Positions 34,066 through 42,562 of a DNA stretch of 64,000 nt are shown one piece after another. Under the pieces are notes generated by a model. The model worked only from the letters and a program-made list of their open reading frames with translations, made no database searches and was not told where the DNA came from. Origin of the DNA: Bacillus sp. B-jedd (GTDB taxonomy: Bacteria > Bacillota > Bacilli > Bacillales > Cytobacillaceae); contig NZ_CCXR01000001.1 in the NCBI RefSeq assembly GCF_000821085.1, positions 765,001 to 829,000 on the forward strand. Direction: 5' to 3'. Made by a program: the position numbers and the translations under genes. Numbering within the stretch: position 1 is the stretch's first letter; every line of letters begins with the position of its first letter.

Positions 34066-34225
34066 AATTACCTACCTGACTGAAGAGGAGCTTGCGATAT
34101 ATCGAAGTAAGCCTACCAAGTTGAAGGAAGGGAAACTAAATAGAGCAATTGATTGGAGGTGGCCGCAAAATCGGCGAAGGGATGAAGATAAGCTACGAAA
34201 CAATGCCATTGAAACAACTGATTAA
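34049..34225 (+). CDS. Small phage protein (58 residues), unknown function
   Basis: An ATG with AATAGGAGGATAAAGCTAC overlaps the preceding frame by 17 bases. The product starts HSPVKITYLTEEELAIYRSK and is basic. Its 3' half overlaps the next frame. Confidence 0.5.
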   Translation: MHSPVKITYLTEEELAIYRSKPTKLKEGKLNRAIDWRWPQNRRRDEDKLRNNAIETTD

Positions 34226-34334
34226 AGAATGTGAAGAGGGCAAAAAGGCATTGGCTGAATGGGAAAGACGCTGGGAAGCGCCTTATCCGAAAATAAAAAA
34301 ATGCCAGGCGGATTGGCCTGGCACAAAAAGATGA
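34182..34334 (+). CDS. Small phage protein (50 residues), unknown function
   Basis: ATG 34182 gives ISYETMPLKQLIKECEEGKK and a Trp-rich end. A TTG at 34149 is an alternative start. A TGCCAGGC/GCCTGGCA hairpin lies at the 3' end (34301-34323). Confidence 0.5.
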   Translation: MKISYETMPLKQLIKECEEGKKALAEWERRWEAPYPKIKKCQADWPGTKR

Positions 34335-34370
34335 TTGCACCACCATTATACCACTAATAGGGGTGCGAAA

Positions 34371-34580
34371 ATGCATAAAAGATTAGTAGAGATAGAAATT
34401 GATGATAAAGATTTGTCCGTTAAGCAGCACATGGAACCCGGCAAAGTTTTAGTGCTTGTTCTGGACGGACAAAAGGGCAAGGCGTATAGGTGCGAAGCTG
34501 TAAAGCATGGTCTTACCATAGTTGAGACTACTGGTGGCAAGTCAAAGCGCGTAACGTTCGAGGAAAGTGAGCTTTGTTGA
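34371..34580 (+). CDS. Small phage protein (69 residues), unknown function
   Basis: It is beta-rich (LVEIEIDDKDLSVKQH, KVLVLVLDGQ). A GGGGTGCGAAA ribosome site precedes the ATG. The stop touches the recombinase gene that follows. Confidence 0.6.
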   Translation: MHKRLVEIEIDDKDLSVKQHMEPGKVLVLVLDGQKGKAYRCEAVKHGLTIVETTGGKSKRVTFEESELC

Positions 34581-34581
34581 A

Positions 34582-35121
34582 ATGAATACCGTACAGCCCA
34601 TTCGTGACCGGTCAAAAATTGCGGAAATGAAAAAGCAATTATCCTCCAGTCGCAGGAACGAGTTCTTGTTCCAGATGGGAATCAATACAGGTCTTCGGAT
34701 CAGCGATCTACTTTCACTTAAGGTCGGGGACGTAAGGAACCGTTCCCACATCCATATCACAGAGAAAAAAACAAAGAAGGTTAAGCGCTTTAGGATTAAC
34801 GAATCCTTAAGAAACGATATTATCACCTATACCCAAAGTATGACAGATGAAACGTACCTTTTTAAGTCCCTGCGTGGTACAAAACCTATTGGCCGTTGCC
34901 ACGCTTGGAAAATATTAAGTGATGCTGCTAAGGAAATAGGTCTAAGTGAAATTGGTACCCATACGCTTCGGAAGACATTTGGGTACCATTTTTACCAAAA
35001 AACAAAGGATGTCGCGCTTTTGCAAGAGATATTTAACCATAGCAGTCCGTCAGTTACTTTACGATATATCGGGATCAACCAGGACCTGATGGACGAGGCG
35101 ATTGATGATTTCAGTCTATAA
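34582..35121 (+). CDS. Small tyrosine recombinase (phage integrase family)
   Basis: This is a catalytic-domain-only recombinase of about 179 residues. The active site is visible: first Arg in NTGLRISDLLSLKVGDV, a Lys in the beta-hairpin (EKKTKKVKRF), His-x-x-Arg in THTLRKTFGYHF, His in FNHSSPSVT and Tyr in LRYIGINQD. It lacks the arm-binding and core-binding N-terminal domains. The exact start is uncertain (GTG 34567 or ATG 34582, coupled to the upstream stop). It is separate from the serine integrase and might resolve phage multimers or act on another site. Confidence 0.9.
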   Translation: MNTVQPIRDRSKIAEMKKQLSSSRRNEFLFQMGINTGLRISDLLSLKVGDVRNRSHIHITEKKTKKVKRFRINESLRNDIITYTQSMTDETYLFKSLRGTKPIGRCHAWKILSDAAKEIGLSEIGTHTLRKTFGYHFYQKTKDVALLQEIFNHSSPSVTLRYIGINQDLMDEAIDDFSL

Positions 35122-35139
35122 ATCAGGGAGTTGGTTTGG

Positions 35140-35277
35140 ATGGCAAAGGCAGATAAGTGCGTTGAGTGTGGAGGACATGTCCCAATTTATCAAAAATTTC
35201 TTTGTGAGGATTGCTGGACAACTGCTTTGAACCAAAAGCTTTTGGAAGAGGACGAGAAAGAATCAGTAAAGGCTTAA
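35140..35277 (+). CDS. Small zinc-ribbon-like phage protein (45 residues)
   Basis: Two pairs of cysteines (KCVEC and LCEDC) are set 15 residues apart, followed by an acidic helix. A weak GGGAG precedes the ATG by 11 bases. It probably binds zinc; the function is unknown. Confidence 0.6.
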   Translation: MAKADKCVECGGHVPIYQKFLCEDCWTTALNQKLLEEDEKESVKA

Positions 35278-35310
35278 CTAAATTATAAAAACCCATAAAA
35301 GGAGAACAAT

Positions 35311-35694
35311 ATGTCAAACATTATCAATCTTACAGACTTCGCGGATGGGGCAGTTGCAGAACGTTTTAATCAGGAATTACGGAAGGTGCTGGAAAACATT
35401 GCTGACCCCAATACTGATCCAAAAAAGAAAAGGAAAATTGCATTAACTTTGGTTTTATCGGCAGATGACCAACGCGATTTGGCCCATGTGTCTATCCAGG
35501 CTAAGACGACCCTTGCACCAGCTCGAAGCATCGAGACTAAAATCATCATGGATTATGACGGTACTGGACAGGTTACCGGCGCTGAATTGAAATCAGGCGT
35601 TAAGGGACAAACATATTTGGACCCGGAAGGCGATGTTGCCGCGGACACTGGCGAAAAGATAATCAGCTTTAAGAAAACAGGAGGTCAAAAATAA
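35311..35694 (+). CDS. Phage protein of the family often annotated as replication terminator protein
   Basis: This 127-residue protein has DFADGAVAERFNQELRKVL, NIADPNTDPKKKRKIALTL and SIETKIIMDYDG. It matches a widespread Firmicutes phage family that databases often label replication terminator protein, without good evidence for that activity. AAAAGGAGAACAAT precedes the ATG. It overlaps the next gene start. Confidence 0.75.
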   Translation: MSNIINLTDFADGAVAERFNQELRKVLENIADPNTDPKKKRKIALTLVLSADDQRDLAHVSIQAKTTLAPARSIETKIIMDYDGTGQVTGAELKSGVKGQTYLDPEGDVAADTGEKIISFKKTGGQK

Positions 35695-36401
35695 TGATTA
35701 AAGACGCATTGCAATACCTTATTGGACTAGGAAACGTTGAAACGCATCATGAAAATAACCAGATTTACTCGACTCAGCCACTCCATCTTTTGAAGGAACC
35801 TGTACCTTCTCCGCTTCTTGTTCGCAGCCTTTCAGGACTTGTTCAATATCTAAAATCAGAATATGACGTTGATAACACTCTTATGGTCCATGTATGCAGC
35901 CCGACGGAAGTTCTTGCATTCAGTGACCTAAATTCAAACCAAAATCGAAATGAGTACATTAAGGCTTCAGCCATGCTTCCGCAGTTCCGCTTTGAGGAAT
36001 GGTATGATCCGGAAACTTTTAATATCAAGTTGCAGTCAGGCTTTGTTGCAAACGATGATCGCGATGTCATCTTAAGGGTTGTTGGCAATATCAAAGAAGA
36101 AGATGTAAAAACATATGGTGATGATGGAGTCAGTCAGTCAGTCACCGCAAAAGTAGGCGTGGCCACAGTAGCCCAGGTGGCAGTTCCTAATCCAGTCCGA
36201 CTGGCGCCGTATAGGACATTTGTGGAAGTAATACAGCCAGAAAGCAATTTTGTATTCCGGATGAAAAATGGCCCTCGCTGTGCATTGTTTGAAGCAGATG
36301 GTGGTGCTTGGAAGCTTGAGGCAATGAACAACGTGAAAGCTTATCTTGAAAAGGAACTTGCTGTAGAAATCGAAGCCCGGAAAGTCATTGTAATAGCTTA
36401 A
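35694..36401 (+). CDS. Conserved phage protein next to the replication-terminator-like gene
   Basis: This 235-residue protein has a mixed alpha/beta pattern (SPLLVRSLSGLVQYLKSEYD, MVHVCSPTEVLAFSDL, FRMKNGPRCALFEADGG). It is coupled to the preceding gene through overlapping stop and start and GGAGG. It may belong to a DUF2303-like family, an uncertain recollection. The likely setting is replication or recombination. Confidence 0.65.
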   Translation: MIKDALQYLIGLGNVETHHENNQIYSTQPLHLLKEPVPSPLLVRSLSGLVQYLKSEYDVDNTLMVHVCSPTEVLAFSDLNSNQNRNEYIKASAMLPQFRFEEWYDPETFNIKLQSGFVANDDRDVILRVVGNIKEEDVKTYGDDGVSQSVTAKVGVATVAQVAVPNPVRLAPYRTFVEVIQPESNFVFRMKNGPRCALFEADGGAWKLEAMNNVKAYLEKELAVEIEARKVIVIA

Positions 36402-36481
36402 TAGATTGGTTAAGTAGGGGGAGGCAGCCGGCCTTCCCTTACTAACAACTTTTGTATTGTGTCGTCATAAGGAGGTTCAAA

Positions 36482-37270
36482 GTGAAAATTACTGCCAGTG
36501 AAGTGAAGCATGTGTTAAGTCAGAAACACAGTCAGGATTTCTTTCTTACTGAAGTGAAAAACGGCTCAACTTGGATGGGAAAAGAACTTGCAATCATGGA
36601 TGCCTTGGCAATTAAGAAGAGCTGGACTAAACCATGTTTGACAGGTTATGAGATAAAGGTTTCTCGAGCGGATTTCATGAATGACGAGAAATGGCCGTTG
36701 TATAAGGATTTATGCCATAGATTTTACTTTGCTTGTCCAAAAGGGCTCATTCTACCTGAAGAACTGCCCGATGATGTGGGCCTTGTATGGATCAATGAGG
36801 ATAAAAAGCCATATACCAGAAAAAAGGCTAAGTTCAGGGATATTCAAATGTCAGCTGACATGTTTTATTACATTATTCTAAGTCGCCTGAATAACCAGGA
36901 ACATCCTTTCTTTAGTAGCAAAAGAGAATTTTTTGAACAATACCTATTAGACAAGGAACAAAGGCGTACCTTGGGTTGGAAAGTCGGTACCAAGATGGCT
37001 GTTGAATTGGCTGAACTTGATCGGCAAGTGCAAGACTTTCAGCGTCAAAAAGAAAGAATGGATATGAATCAAGAAAGATTTGAATCCTTTTTAAAAGTCA
37101 TGAAAAAACACGGGCTAAATGCTCATAGGTTTAATGCCGAGGAAGAACTGGATAAGGCCCTTTCTACAACGGTACCACCTAATTTTATTCGAGACCTTGA
37201 AACGATTCAGAGTGCCAGTATGAGGCTCAATGAAATGATTAAAAATCCGGAACTGCTGGAGGGGAAATAG
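36482..37270 (+). CDS. MmcB-like nuclease-fold protein
   Basis: This 262-residue protein has N-terminal segments TGYEIKVSRADFMNDEKWPL and CHRFYFACPKGLI that are typical of MmcB-type DNA repair proteins of the restriction-endonuclease fold. The K/E of the EIKVSR segment would belong to the active site. A C-terminal coiled coil (about residues 180-255) is added. The start is GTG 36482 with AAGGAGG six bases upstream. It may act in phage DNA repair. Confidence 0.75.
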   Translation: MKITASEVKHVLSQKHSQDFFLTEVKNGSTWMGKELAIMDALAIKKSWTKPCLTGYEIKVSRADFMNDEKWPLYKDLCHRFYFACPKGLILPEELPDDVGLVWINEDKKPYTRKKAKFRDIQMSADMFYYIILSRLNNQEHPFFSSKREFFEQYLLDKEQRRTLGWKVGTKMAVELAELDRQVQDFQRQKERMDMNQERFESFLKVMKKHGLNAHRFNAEEELDKALSTTVPPNFIRDLETIQSASMRLNEMIKNPELLEGK

Positions 37271-37654
37271 ATGGATAAAAAAGCCCTCAAAGAAGTTGAG
37301 ATAACCGATGTCATTAAACACGTTTTGAGAACTACCCAAGATTATAGCGGCGAGTATTCTACTAGCTGCAACATTGATTTTTTAATTAGCCAACCGATCA
37401 AATTGTCGGTTTTTGATAAAGACTATCTCATTGACCGTATAAAGATGATTGATTTTTACGGGGATGAAATTGTATTCAGCTTTGCAAATGATAAAGAACG
37501 GTTTTGCTGTTTCCCAGTTCCGAAAACACTCATTCACAAAATCTACATTAGGATTATTCAGGAGCAAAAAACAGGAGTCATGCAAGGCTGGCGTTTCGAG
37601 GATACATTGATTGAAATTTTACGCGGTGAAAGCATTGCCACTAGCTGTTATTAG
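37271..37654 (+). CDS. Phage protein of unknown function (127 residues)
   Basis: The ATG directly follows the previous stop. The product is alpha/beta with LSVFDKDYLIDRIKMIDFYG and a helical end. No family is recognised. GGAGGGGAAATAG serves as ribosome site. Confidence 0.6.
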   Translation: MDKKALKEVEITDVIKHVLRTTQDYSGEYSTSCNIDFLISQPIKLSVFDKDYLIDRIKMIDFYGDEIVFSFANDKERFCCFPVPKTLIHKIYIRIIQEQKTGVMQGWRFEDTLIEILRGESIATSCY

Positions 37655-37692
37655 GCAACAAAAGAGTAATTATGTTCGATAGGAGTGGAAGC

Positions 37693-38451
37693 ATGGAGCT
37701 GAACAAAATTTATAATGCTGATTGTGTGGGCGAAAGTGGCATGAAGATCCTGCCGGATAAAAGCATAGACTTAATCCTTTGTGATTTGCCCTATGGCACT
37801 ACAAATTGCGCTTGGGATACTGTTATCCCCTTCAACCTTCTTTGGAGCCAATATGAACGAATTATCAAGGACAACGGAGCAATTGTATTCTTCGCTCAAT
37901 CTCCCTTCGATAAAGTACTAGGAGCCAGTAATTTGCCTCTATACCGCTACGAATGGATATGGGAGAAGAATAAGGCAACGGGCCATTTAAACGCCGACAA
38001 AATGCCAATGAAAGCTCACGAAAATCTATTAGTCTTTTATAAAAAGGCACCTGTTTATAATCCTCAAATGTCAATCGGCCATAAGCCAATGAATTACGCG
38101 AAGAATAATCATAATTCAGAGGTTTACGGAAAAGGGAAACAAACTATCTGTGATGTCGGGACAACAAAAAGATACCCAAGAAGTGTACTGCAATTTCAAA
38201 TAGTCAATAACGATGATCCCGATAAGGTACATCCAACACAAAAGCCGGTCGAACTTTGCGAATACATGATTAAAACATATACCAATCCAGGCGCAGTAGT
38301 TTTAGATAACTGTTCTGGAAGCGGGTCAACACTCCTAGCAGCCCTTAACACGGACAGATATTATATCGGTTTTGAGAAACATGAACCATATTACAAGAAA
38401 AGTTTGGAGCGGATTGACCGGCATACGACCCAATTGTCACTAGTTTTATGA
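37693..38451 (+). CDS. Site-specific DNA methyltransferase (DPPY-type, N6-adenine or N4-cytosine)
   Basis: This 252-residue solo methyltransferase has catalytic motif IV as DLPYGTTNCAWD and the AdoMet motif I near the C-terminus (VVLDNCSGSGST). The IV-to-I order marks the beta-like class. HPTQKPVELCEYMI is the conserved motif X region. No restriction partner lies next to it. It probably protects phage DNA from host restriction. ATG 37693 with AGGAGTGGAAGC is favoured over 37672. Confidence 0.92.
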   Translation: MELNKIYNADCVGESGMKILPDKSIDLILCDLPYGTTNCAWDTVIPFNLLWSQYERIIKDNGAIVFFAQSPFDKVLGASNLPLYRYEWIWEKNKATGHLNADKMPMKAHENLLVFYKKAPVYNPQMSIGHKPMNYAKNNHNSEVYGKGKQTICDVGTTKRYPRSVLQFQIVNNDDPDKVHPTQKPVELCEYMIKTYTNPGAVVLDNCSGSGSTLLAALNTDRYYIGFEKHEPYYKKSLERIDRHTTQLSLVL

Positions 38452-38467
38452 AATAGGAGGGAGAACC

Positions 38468-38656
38468 GTGAGGAAAGAATACGCCGTCTACAAAGGCGAC
38501 GATCTACTGGTCATGGGAACAGCCCGGGAGTGCGCGGCAGAGCTTAACGTCAGGCCCGAGACTATCAGGTGGCATAGCACTCCAACAGGGCGCAAACGGT
38601 CAGCCAGTCGTAAGAAACAGGACAAGTGCCTTGTGGTTTTAAAGTTGGACGATTAA
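38468..38656 (+). CDS. Small basic phage protein (62 residues) with HTH-like segment
   Basis: It starts at GTG after GGAGGGAGAACC. The segment GTARECAAELNVRPETIRWH looks like a helix-turn-helix, followed by a basic patch. It belongs to a common type of small phage proteins whose role is not known. Confidence 0.65.
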   Translation: MRKEYAVYKGDDLLVMGTARECAAELNVRPETIRWHSTPTGRKRSASRKKQDKCLVVLKLDD

Positions 38657-38671
38657 TAAAGGGGGGAGGAC

Positions 38672-39712
38672 GTGCAACTCACACTCTTTGAAGAATCTCG
38701 AGACTATCGCGAACACATTAAGTACCGGAAGGGCATTTTTAAAACTAAAACAGAAATAATCAAAGACCTTTATGCCGAGGGGAAAGAGCGGATCTACCAC
38801 GTTCTTTCCTTCGGGGGAGGCACCCAGTCTTCACATCTTTTAGAACAGCACTTCCGCGGCGAAATACATTATGACTTTATCGTTTTTTCTGATACCGGGG
38901 CTGAGCCTGATTTCATCCATTCTCAGGTAGCTTGGTGGCAGCACAGACAAAAGGAGAATGGTAACACTACCCCATTCATTATCACCGGTCACAGCAGCAT
39001 GGAGGGCGGTCTGGAAGAGATGCTAATGCGTTATATCCACACGGAGTATCAAAGGTTCCAGATGCCTGTTTACTGCAATAAGATCGATGAGGAAACAGGG
39101 CAGGAAGTTGCAGCTGGGATCATGCCCAGGCAATGCACGGTGGATTTTAAGATTGTTCCGGTAAAGCAAACAGTCCGGCGGGCTGTATTAAAGCAAGTTG
39201 GCTTAACTAATAAACAAAAGATGCCAGCCGACATTGCTTTCATTATCGATATCGGCTTTTCATTCGACGAGATCAGGAGAATTAACCTTTATAAATCGCC
39301 ACAGTTTAAGTACATGTATTTAGCTTATCCCCTCGTGGAAGAAGGACTTACAACGCAAGACAGCATACAGTATTTGATTGAGAATGGCTTCCCTACAAAG
39401 CGATCACGCTGCTATTTCTGTCCATTTAATTGCGACAACAGGGACATAGGCATGGACTGGAATGAAATTATTGAGGATGAACCTCTATCATTCTTGAAAG
39501 CTTGCTATTTTGATAGCCAGCTGAGGGCGATTCAGAAGACAGGTAAGAAAAACATGCGCAGCATACCTTACCTGCATGAGAAGCGGATTCCTTTAGAGGA
39601 TGTTTATCCGGATGAATACAGCACTCTGTCATCAGCTTATGAAAGTGAATTTTTAGTTTGGCGTAGCAAATGGGAGAAGCGGATCAAGGATAAGTACATT
39701 CTTACTGCTTAA
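38672..39712 (+). CDS. PP-loop ATPase, PAPS-reductase-like phage protein
   Basis: This 346-residue protein carries the PP-loop SFGGGTQSSHLLEQ and VFSDTGAEPDF. It also has a Cys-rich site RCYFCPFNCDNRD. This is the adenine nucleotide alpha hydrolase fold shared by PAPS reductases and the DndC/SspD sulfur-transfer proteins. Phages often carry it beside methyltransferases, and the substrate is unknown. It starts at GTG after GGGGGGAGGAC. Its position next to a DNA methyltransferase suggests a nucleic acid modification. Confidence 0.85.
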   Translation: MQLTLFEESRDYREHIKYRKGIFKTKTEIIKDLYAEGKERIYHVLSFGGGTQSSHLLEQHFRGEIHYDFIVFSDTGAEPDFIHSQVAWWQHRQKENGNTTPFIITGHSSMEGGLEEMLMRYIHTEYQRFQMPVYCNKIDEETGQEVAAGIMPRQCTVDFKIVPVKQTVRRAVLKQVGLTNKQKMPADIAFIIDIGFSFDEIRRINLYKSPQFKYMYLAYPLVEEGLTTQDSIQYLIENGFPTKRSRCYFCPFNCDNRDIGMDWNEIIEDEPLSFLKACYFDSQLRAIQKTGKKNMRSIPYLHEKRIPLEDVYPDEYSTLSSAYESEFLVWRSKWEKRIKDKYILTA

Positions 39713-39756
39713 GCCGATGGCGACAAAGTAAGCATTTTGTTAGGAAGGAGATTATT

Positions 39757-40080
39757 ATGTTTCAGACTGATATTTTTCAATTTCTTGACGATGATCTAGC
39801 TGTTTTTCAATCCCAAGTTAATCTGCCTTTAATTCGTGTTCATAAAAACTGGGAGTGGAAAGAGCAAAACAGAGAAGAATGGTTTTTATATTATCGGGAT
39901 GCTAAAGGAAATGAAAAGTTGATTAATTGTTATACAATGCCTTGCAAAACTATTGTTAAGTCTACAAGTTTAAAGTTTATTAACTACCGATGGGTTGACG
40001 GTTTTAGAAGAGCAGCATATCAGCACGATAAATTAGTTGCTTATGAAGTTGCTCCAAATACTTGGCAACCGGCAATCTAA
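39757..40080 (+). CDS. Phage protein of unknown function (107 residues)
   Basis: It is aromatic-rich (VHKNWEWKEQNREEWFLYYR). GGAAGGAGATTATT precedes the ATG. No family is recognised. Confidence 0.6.
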   Translation: MFQTDIFQFLDDDLAVFQSQVNLPLIRVHKNWEWKEQNREEWFLYYRDAKGNEKLINCYTMPCKTIVKSTSLKFINYRWVDGFRRAAYQHDKLVAYEVAPNTWQPAI

Positions 40081-40115
40081 CATATTAGCAAGTATGTCAC
40101 TAAGGAGGAACGCTT

Positions 40116-40508
40116 TTGAATAGGGCAGAACGAAGAAGGGCGGCTCGTAGATTTGAACCGGGCCCGCCTTGGATCAAGCATGCGACACCAAGCATACAGT
40201 TATTAGCCAACGGTTGGTTTGCAGAGGTGGAGCGAGTCTACAGCAACCGTGAATATGCCGTATTGATTCGCACGGCAGATACAGAGTGGGGTCCGGTCGA
40301 ACATGCAGCCATTCGTAATGTAGCAAGTTCAGATATTACTTGGGCCGAGAAACAGCGGATAAAGAATGAGATTTTCGGGCCGGAACGAATAGCGATTGAG
40401 GTTTTCCCGAAAGAAAGTGAGCTGGTGGACGAAGCTAACATGTATCACCTTTGGGTACTGCCGGAAGGAATGACATTGCCGTTCGGAATCTACCAAGGAC
40501 AGTTTTGA
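40116..40508 (+). CDS. Conserved phage protein (DUF7694-like)
   Basis: This 130-residue protein starts at TTG with AAGGAGG upstream and begins N-R-A-E-R-R-R-A-A. The segment AEVERVYSNREYAVLIRTAD and TEWGPVEHAAIRN are typical of a small phage family that I recall as DUF7694. No function is known. Confidence 0.65.
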   Translation: MNRAERRRAARRFEPGPPWIKHATPSIQLLANGWFAEVERVYSNREYAVLIRTADTEWGPVEHAAIRNVASSDITWAEKQRIKNEIFGPERIAIEVFPKESELVDEANMYHLWVLPEGMTLPFGIYQGQF

Positions 40509-40533
40509 CGTAAACTTCGAAGGAGGAAGTAAG

Positions 40534-41082
40534 GTGAATTTTAATAAGTTAATTGAAGCTGACAGAGTAATTAACGCTTCGTCTTATCGGTATAGGTGCG
40601 ATAGTTGTAGGAAGGTATTAGGTTACAAGGGAACTTGTTACGAGTGTAAAGAAAAGAGGAAAACGAAAATGACAAAAAAAGTATACGAGATTAAAGATAT
40701 TGGCGGGCTTTTGGTAGATTCAATTATCGATTTGCAGCAGTTACAAACAAAAATCAAAAGTGTGGATGATGAAAACCATACTCTTGGCGTCGCAATAAAT
40801 ACCGTGGAACACAGGCTACATGCGGTTTCAGATTTACTTGAAACAGAGGTAAAGGAACTGAGGGTTTGTTTGCACAAAAAAGGCGCTCATACACTGGAAC
40901 GACAATCAAACGGAAGATGGTTTCTGGATAGCAAAGAAATCCCGGAAGAAGATGCGATCGGGGAGCTGGTGGAGGCTGTCCGGGATTTAGGATACTGGTG
41001 CCAGGTTGCTAAAGATGTTTTGCCTCAAGAGCAATTTGAGACTGTCCAGGAAGCTTACGAATACAAGGAGAAGGAGGATTGA
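40534..41082 (+). CDS. Phage protein with N-terminal zinc ribbon and coiled coil
   Basis: This 182-residue protein has CDSCRK and CYECKE as a zinc ribbon near residues 22-38. A coiled coil follows at about 60-115. It starts at GTG with GAAGGAGGAAGTAAG. An internal ATG at 40669 (MTKKVYEIKD) could start a shorter product. The function is unknown. Confidence 0.6.
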   Translation: MNFNKLIEADRVINASSYRYRCDSCRKVLGYKGTCYECKEKRKTKMTKKVYEIKDIGGLLVDSIIDLQQLQTKIKSVDDENHTLGVAINTVEHRLHAVSDLLETEVKELRVCLHKKGAHTLERQSNGRWFLDSKEIPEEDAIGELVEAVRDLGYWCQVAKDVLPQEQFETVQEAYEYKEKED

Positions 41083-41180
41083 CCAAAAACGTGACATAAG
41101 AAAGGACGGTAAAACTTCCTTAAATTAAATTGAAAACTGAATACTGTTAGTGGTAAAGTTCGATTATAGGGGTGAGTTTA

Positions 41181-41354
41181 ATGACGAACTTTGAACGCTT
41201 GAAATCACTGGATAGCGAGTATGAAATGACTGATTTAATAATGTATGTCCTTTCTACACGCTATAGTGAAATCATTAAAGGTGATGGAACGCTAGATGGA
41301 ATCCCTTTATTGAGATGGTTACAAGAAGATCACCAGAAAGCCACTGACAAATAA
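41181..41354 (+). CDS. Small acidic phage protein (57 residues)
   Basis: ATG 41181 follows AGGGGTGAGTTTA. It is mostly helical (EMTDLIMYVLSTRYSEII). A terminator overlaps its end. No family is recognised. Confidence 0.55.
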   Translation: MTNFERLKSLDSEYEMTDLIMYVLSTRYSEIIKGDGTLDGIPLLRWLQEDHQKATDK

Positions 41355-41371
41355 ATTGTTGGTGGCTTTTT
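41338..41371 (+). terminator. Terminator within early region
   Basis: AAAGCCAC pairs with GTGGCTTT, followed by a T-run. Confidence 0.75.
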
Positions 41372-41436
41372 ATTTTGCACAGTTCGGTTCTATGGCGACA
41401 CAATGATAGATCAGTTGTTATATAAGGAGGTTGAAA

Positions 41437-41787
41437 ATGGCTGATTTAGTAATTAAAAAAAGTGAGGAAGGATTTACTGTTTGGTCAAGCTTTGCAGGAA
41501 TCCCAGTTGTAGTTACGGATGCTCCGAAAGAACGACTTAAAACACATCCAGAATACATGCTTGGCTTTGTCCAACTTCTTTTTGAAGAGTACGAGAAACA
41601 GCGGCAGGAAATATCACAATTAAAGAACAACGTCGATGGTTATCGTTCAAATTGGTATAAATCCTCCAATAAAGTTATCGAGCAACGAGAAGTAATAGAG
41701 CGTTTAAGACAGGATTTAATAAAAAAAGACAATATGATGGGTAACTTACTTGATAGTTCTTCTACCAGAAAGGGGAGTGAAGAATGA
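41437..41787 (+). CDS. Phage coiled-coil protein (116 residues)
   Basis: AAGGAGGTTGAAA precedes ATG 41437. An N-terminal globular part (EEGFTVWSSFAGIPVVVTDA) leads into a long coiled coil (residues about 50-105). No family is recognised. Confidence 0.6.
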   Translation: MADLVIKKSEEGFTVWSSFAGIPVVVTDAPKERLKTHPEYMLGFVQLLFEEYEKQRQEISQLKNNVDGYRSNWYKSSNKVIEQREVIERLRQDLIKKDNMMGNLLDSSSTRKGSEE

Positions 41788-41932
41788 TTGTTCGCAAGAT
41801 CTGGAAAAGCAAAAAGATGACAGGCAATATTTTCACAATGCATCCATTACTCCAGAAAGAGCAAAGGAAATCATTAGTGTGGATCCCGACCTATTCAAAG
41901 AATTATATGGAGAAGAGTTGGAAGAGGCGTAG
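41777..41932 (+). CDS. Small phage protein (51 residues)
   Basis: GTG 41777 overlaps the previous gene by 11 bases; GAAAGGGGA is directly upstream. The product is charged (SITPERAKEIISVDPDLFKE). The start is uncertain. Confidence 0.45.
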   Translation: MKNDCSQDLEKQKDDRQYFHNASITPERAKEIISVDPDLFKELYGEELEEA

Positions 41933-41968
41933 GGCTCAGTTCTGTTAATAATGAAAGGGGGAAAAATC

Positions 41969-42316
41969 TTGAGCAAAAAGGTAGCTAGTCCACGGCCTTC
42001 AGCTCCATACAGCCAGGGAGGAAACCAAGTAAAAAACCTAATAGTAGGTATGCCAGTTGATATTTACAGCTGTGATGGATGCGGCAGGGCGATAGTGGTT
42101 GAAAAAGATTCTGAGATTGCTGTTTGCCCATATACAGATTGCGGTACGGATCTCTACGAGTATTCTCATTCTGGTGAGGTAATTACCGGTAAGGCATCGG
42201 AGATATTTAAACAACAACAGGCCATCATTGATACGCAGGAAAAGCGGATTAAGACTAAGCAGGAGCGGATCCACGGGCTAGTCATGCATCAGTTGAATGG
42301 AGAAAGGGGCAATTAA
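41969..42316 (+). CDS. Phage zinc-ribbon protein (115 residues)
   Basis: TTG 41969 follows GAAAGGGGGAAAAATC. The zinc ribbon is CDGCGR...CPYTDCG near residues 36-58, then a C-terminal helix. The function is unknown. ATG 41951 is an alternative start. Confidence 0.6.
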   Translation: MSKKVASPRPSAPYSQGGNQVKNLIVGMPVDIYSCDGCGRAIVVEKDSEIAVCPYTDCGTDLYEYSHSGEVITGKASEIFKQQQAIIDTQEKRIKTKQERIHGLVMHQLNGERGN

Positions 42317-42520
42317 ATGCACTGCCCAGTATGCGGACGATCTACCAGAGTAAAGGATGTCCGTGAATTAAAGCATGAGTCAAAAAGCAGGCGGAGGGTA
42401 TGTTCATCAGGGCACGCCTTCCGCACCTATGAGATAAGCGATGAGCGTTATCAGGAACTGATTGACAATGAGGTACTAATTGGAAGGATGCAAAAGCTAC
42501 TGAAGGTTTATGACGAATAG
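42317..42520 (+). CDS. NrdR-like zinc-ribbon phage protein (67 residues)
   Basis: The start HCPVCGRSTRVKDVRE and RRRVCSSGHAFRTYEIS resemble the NrdR zinc ribbon, but the second pair has one Cys and one His rather than CxxC. The ATP-cone of NrdR is absent. It is coupled directly to the upstream gene. Confidence 0.65.
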   Translation: MHCPVCGRSTRVKDVRELKHESKSRRRVCSSGHAFRTYEISDERYQELIDNEVLIGRMQKLLKVYDE

Positions 42521-42562
42521 ACTCTAATTTTGACGCAAACAAAAATTGAAAGGTTGATGAAA

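Noticed and set aside
42317..42520. Full NrdR repressor
   Set aside because: Only a zinc-ribbon-like part is present with one altered ligand, and there is no ATP-cone.
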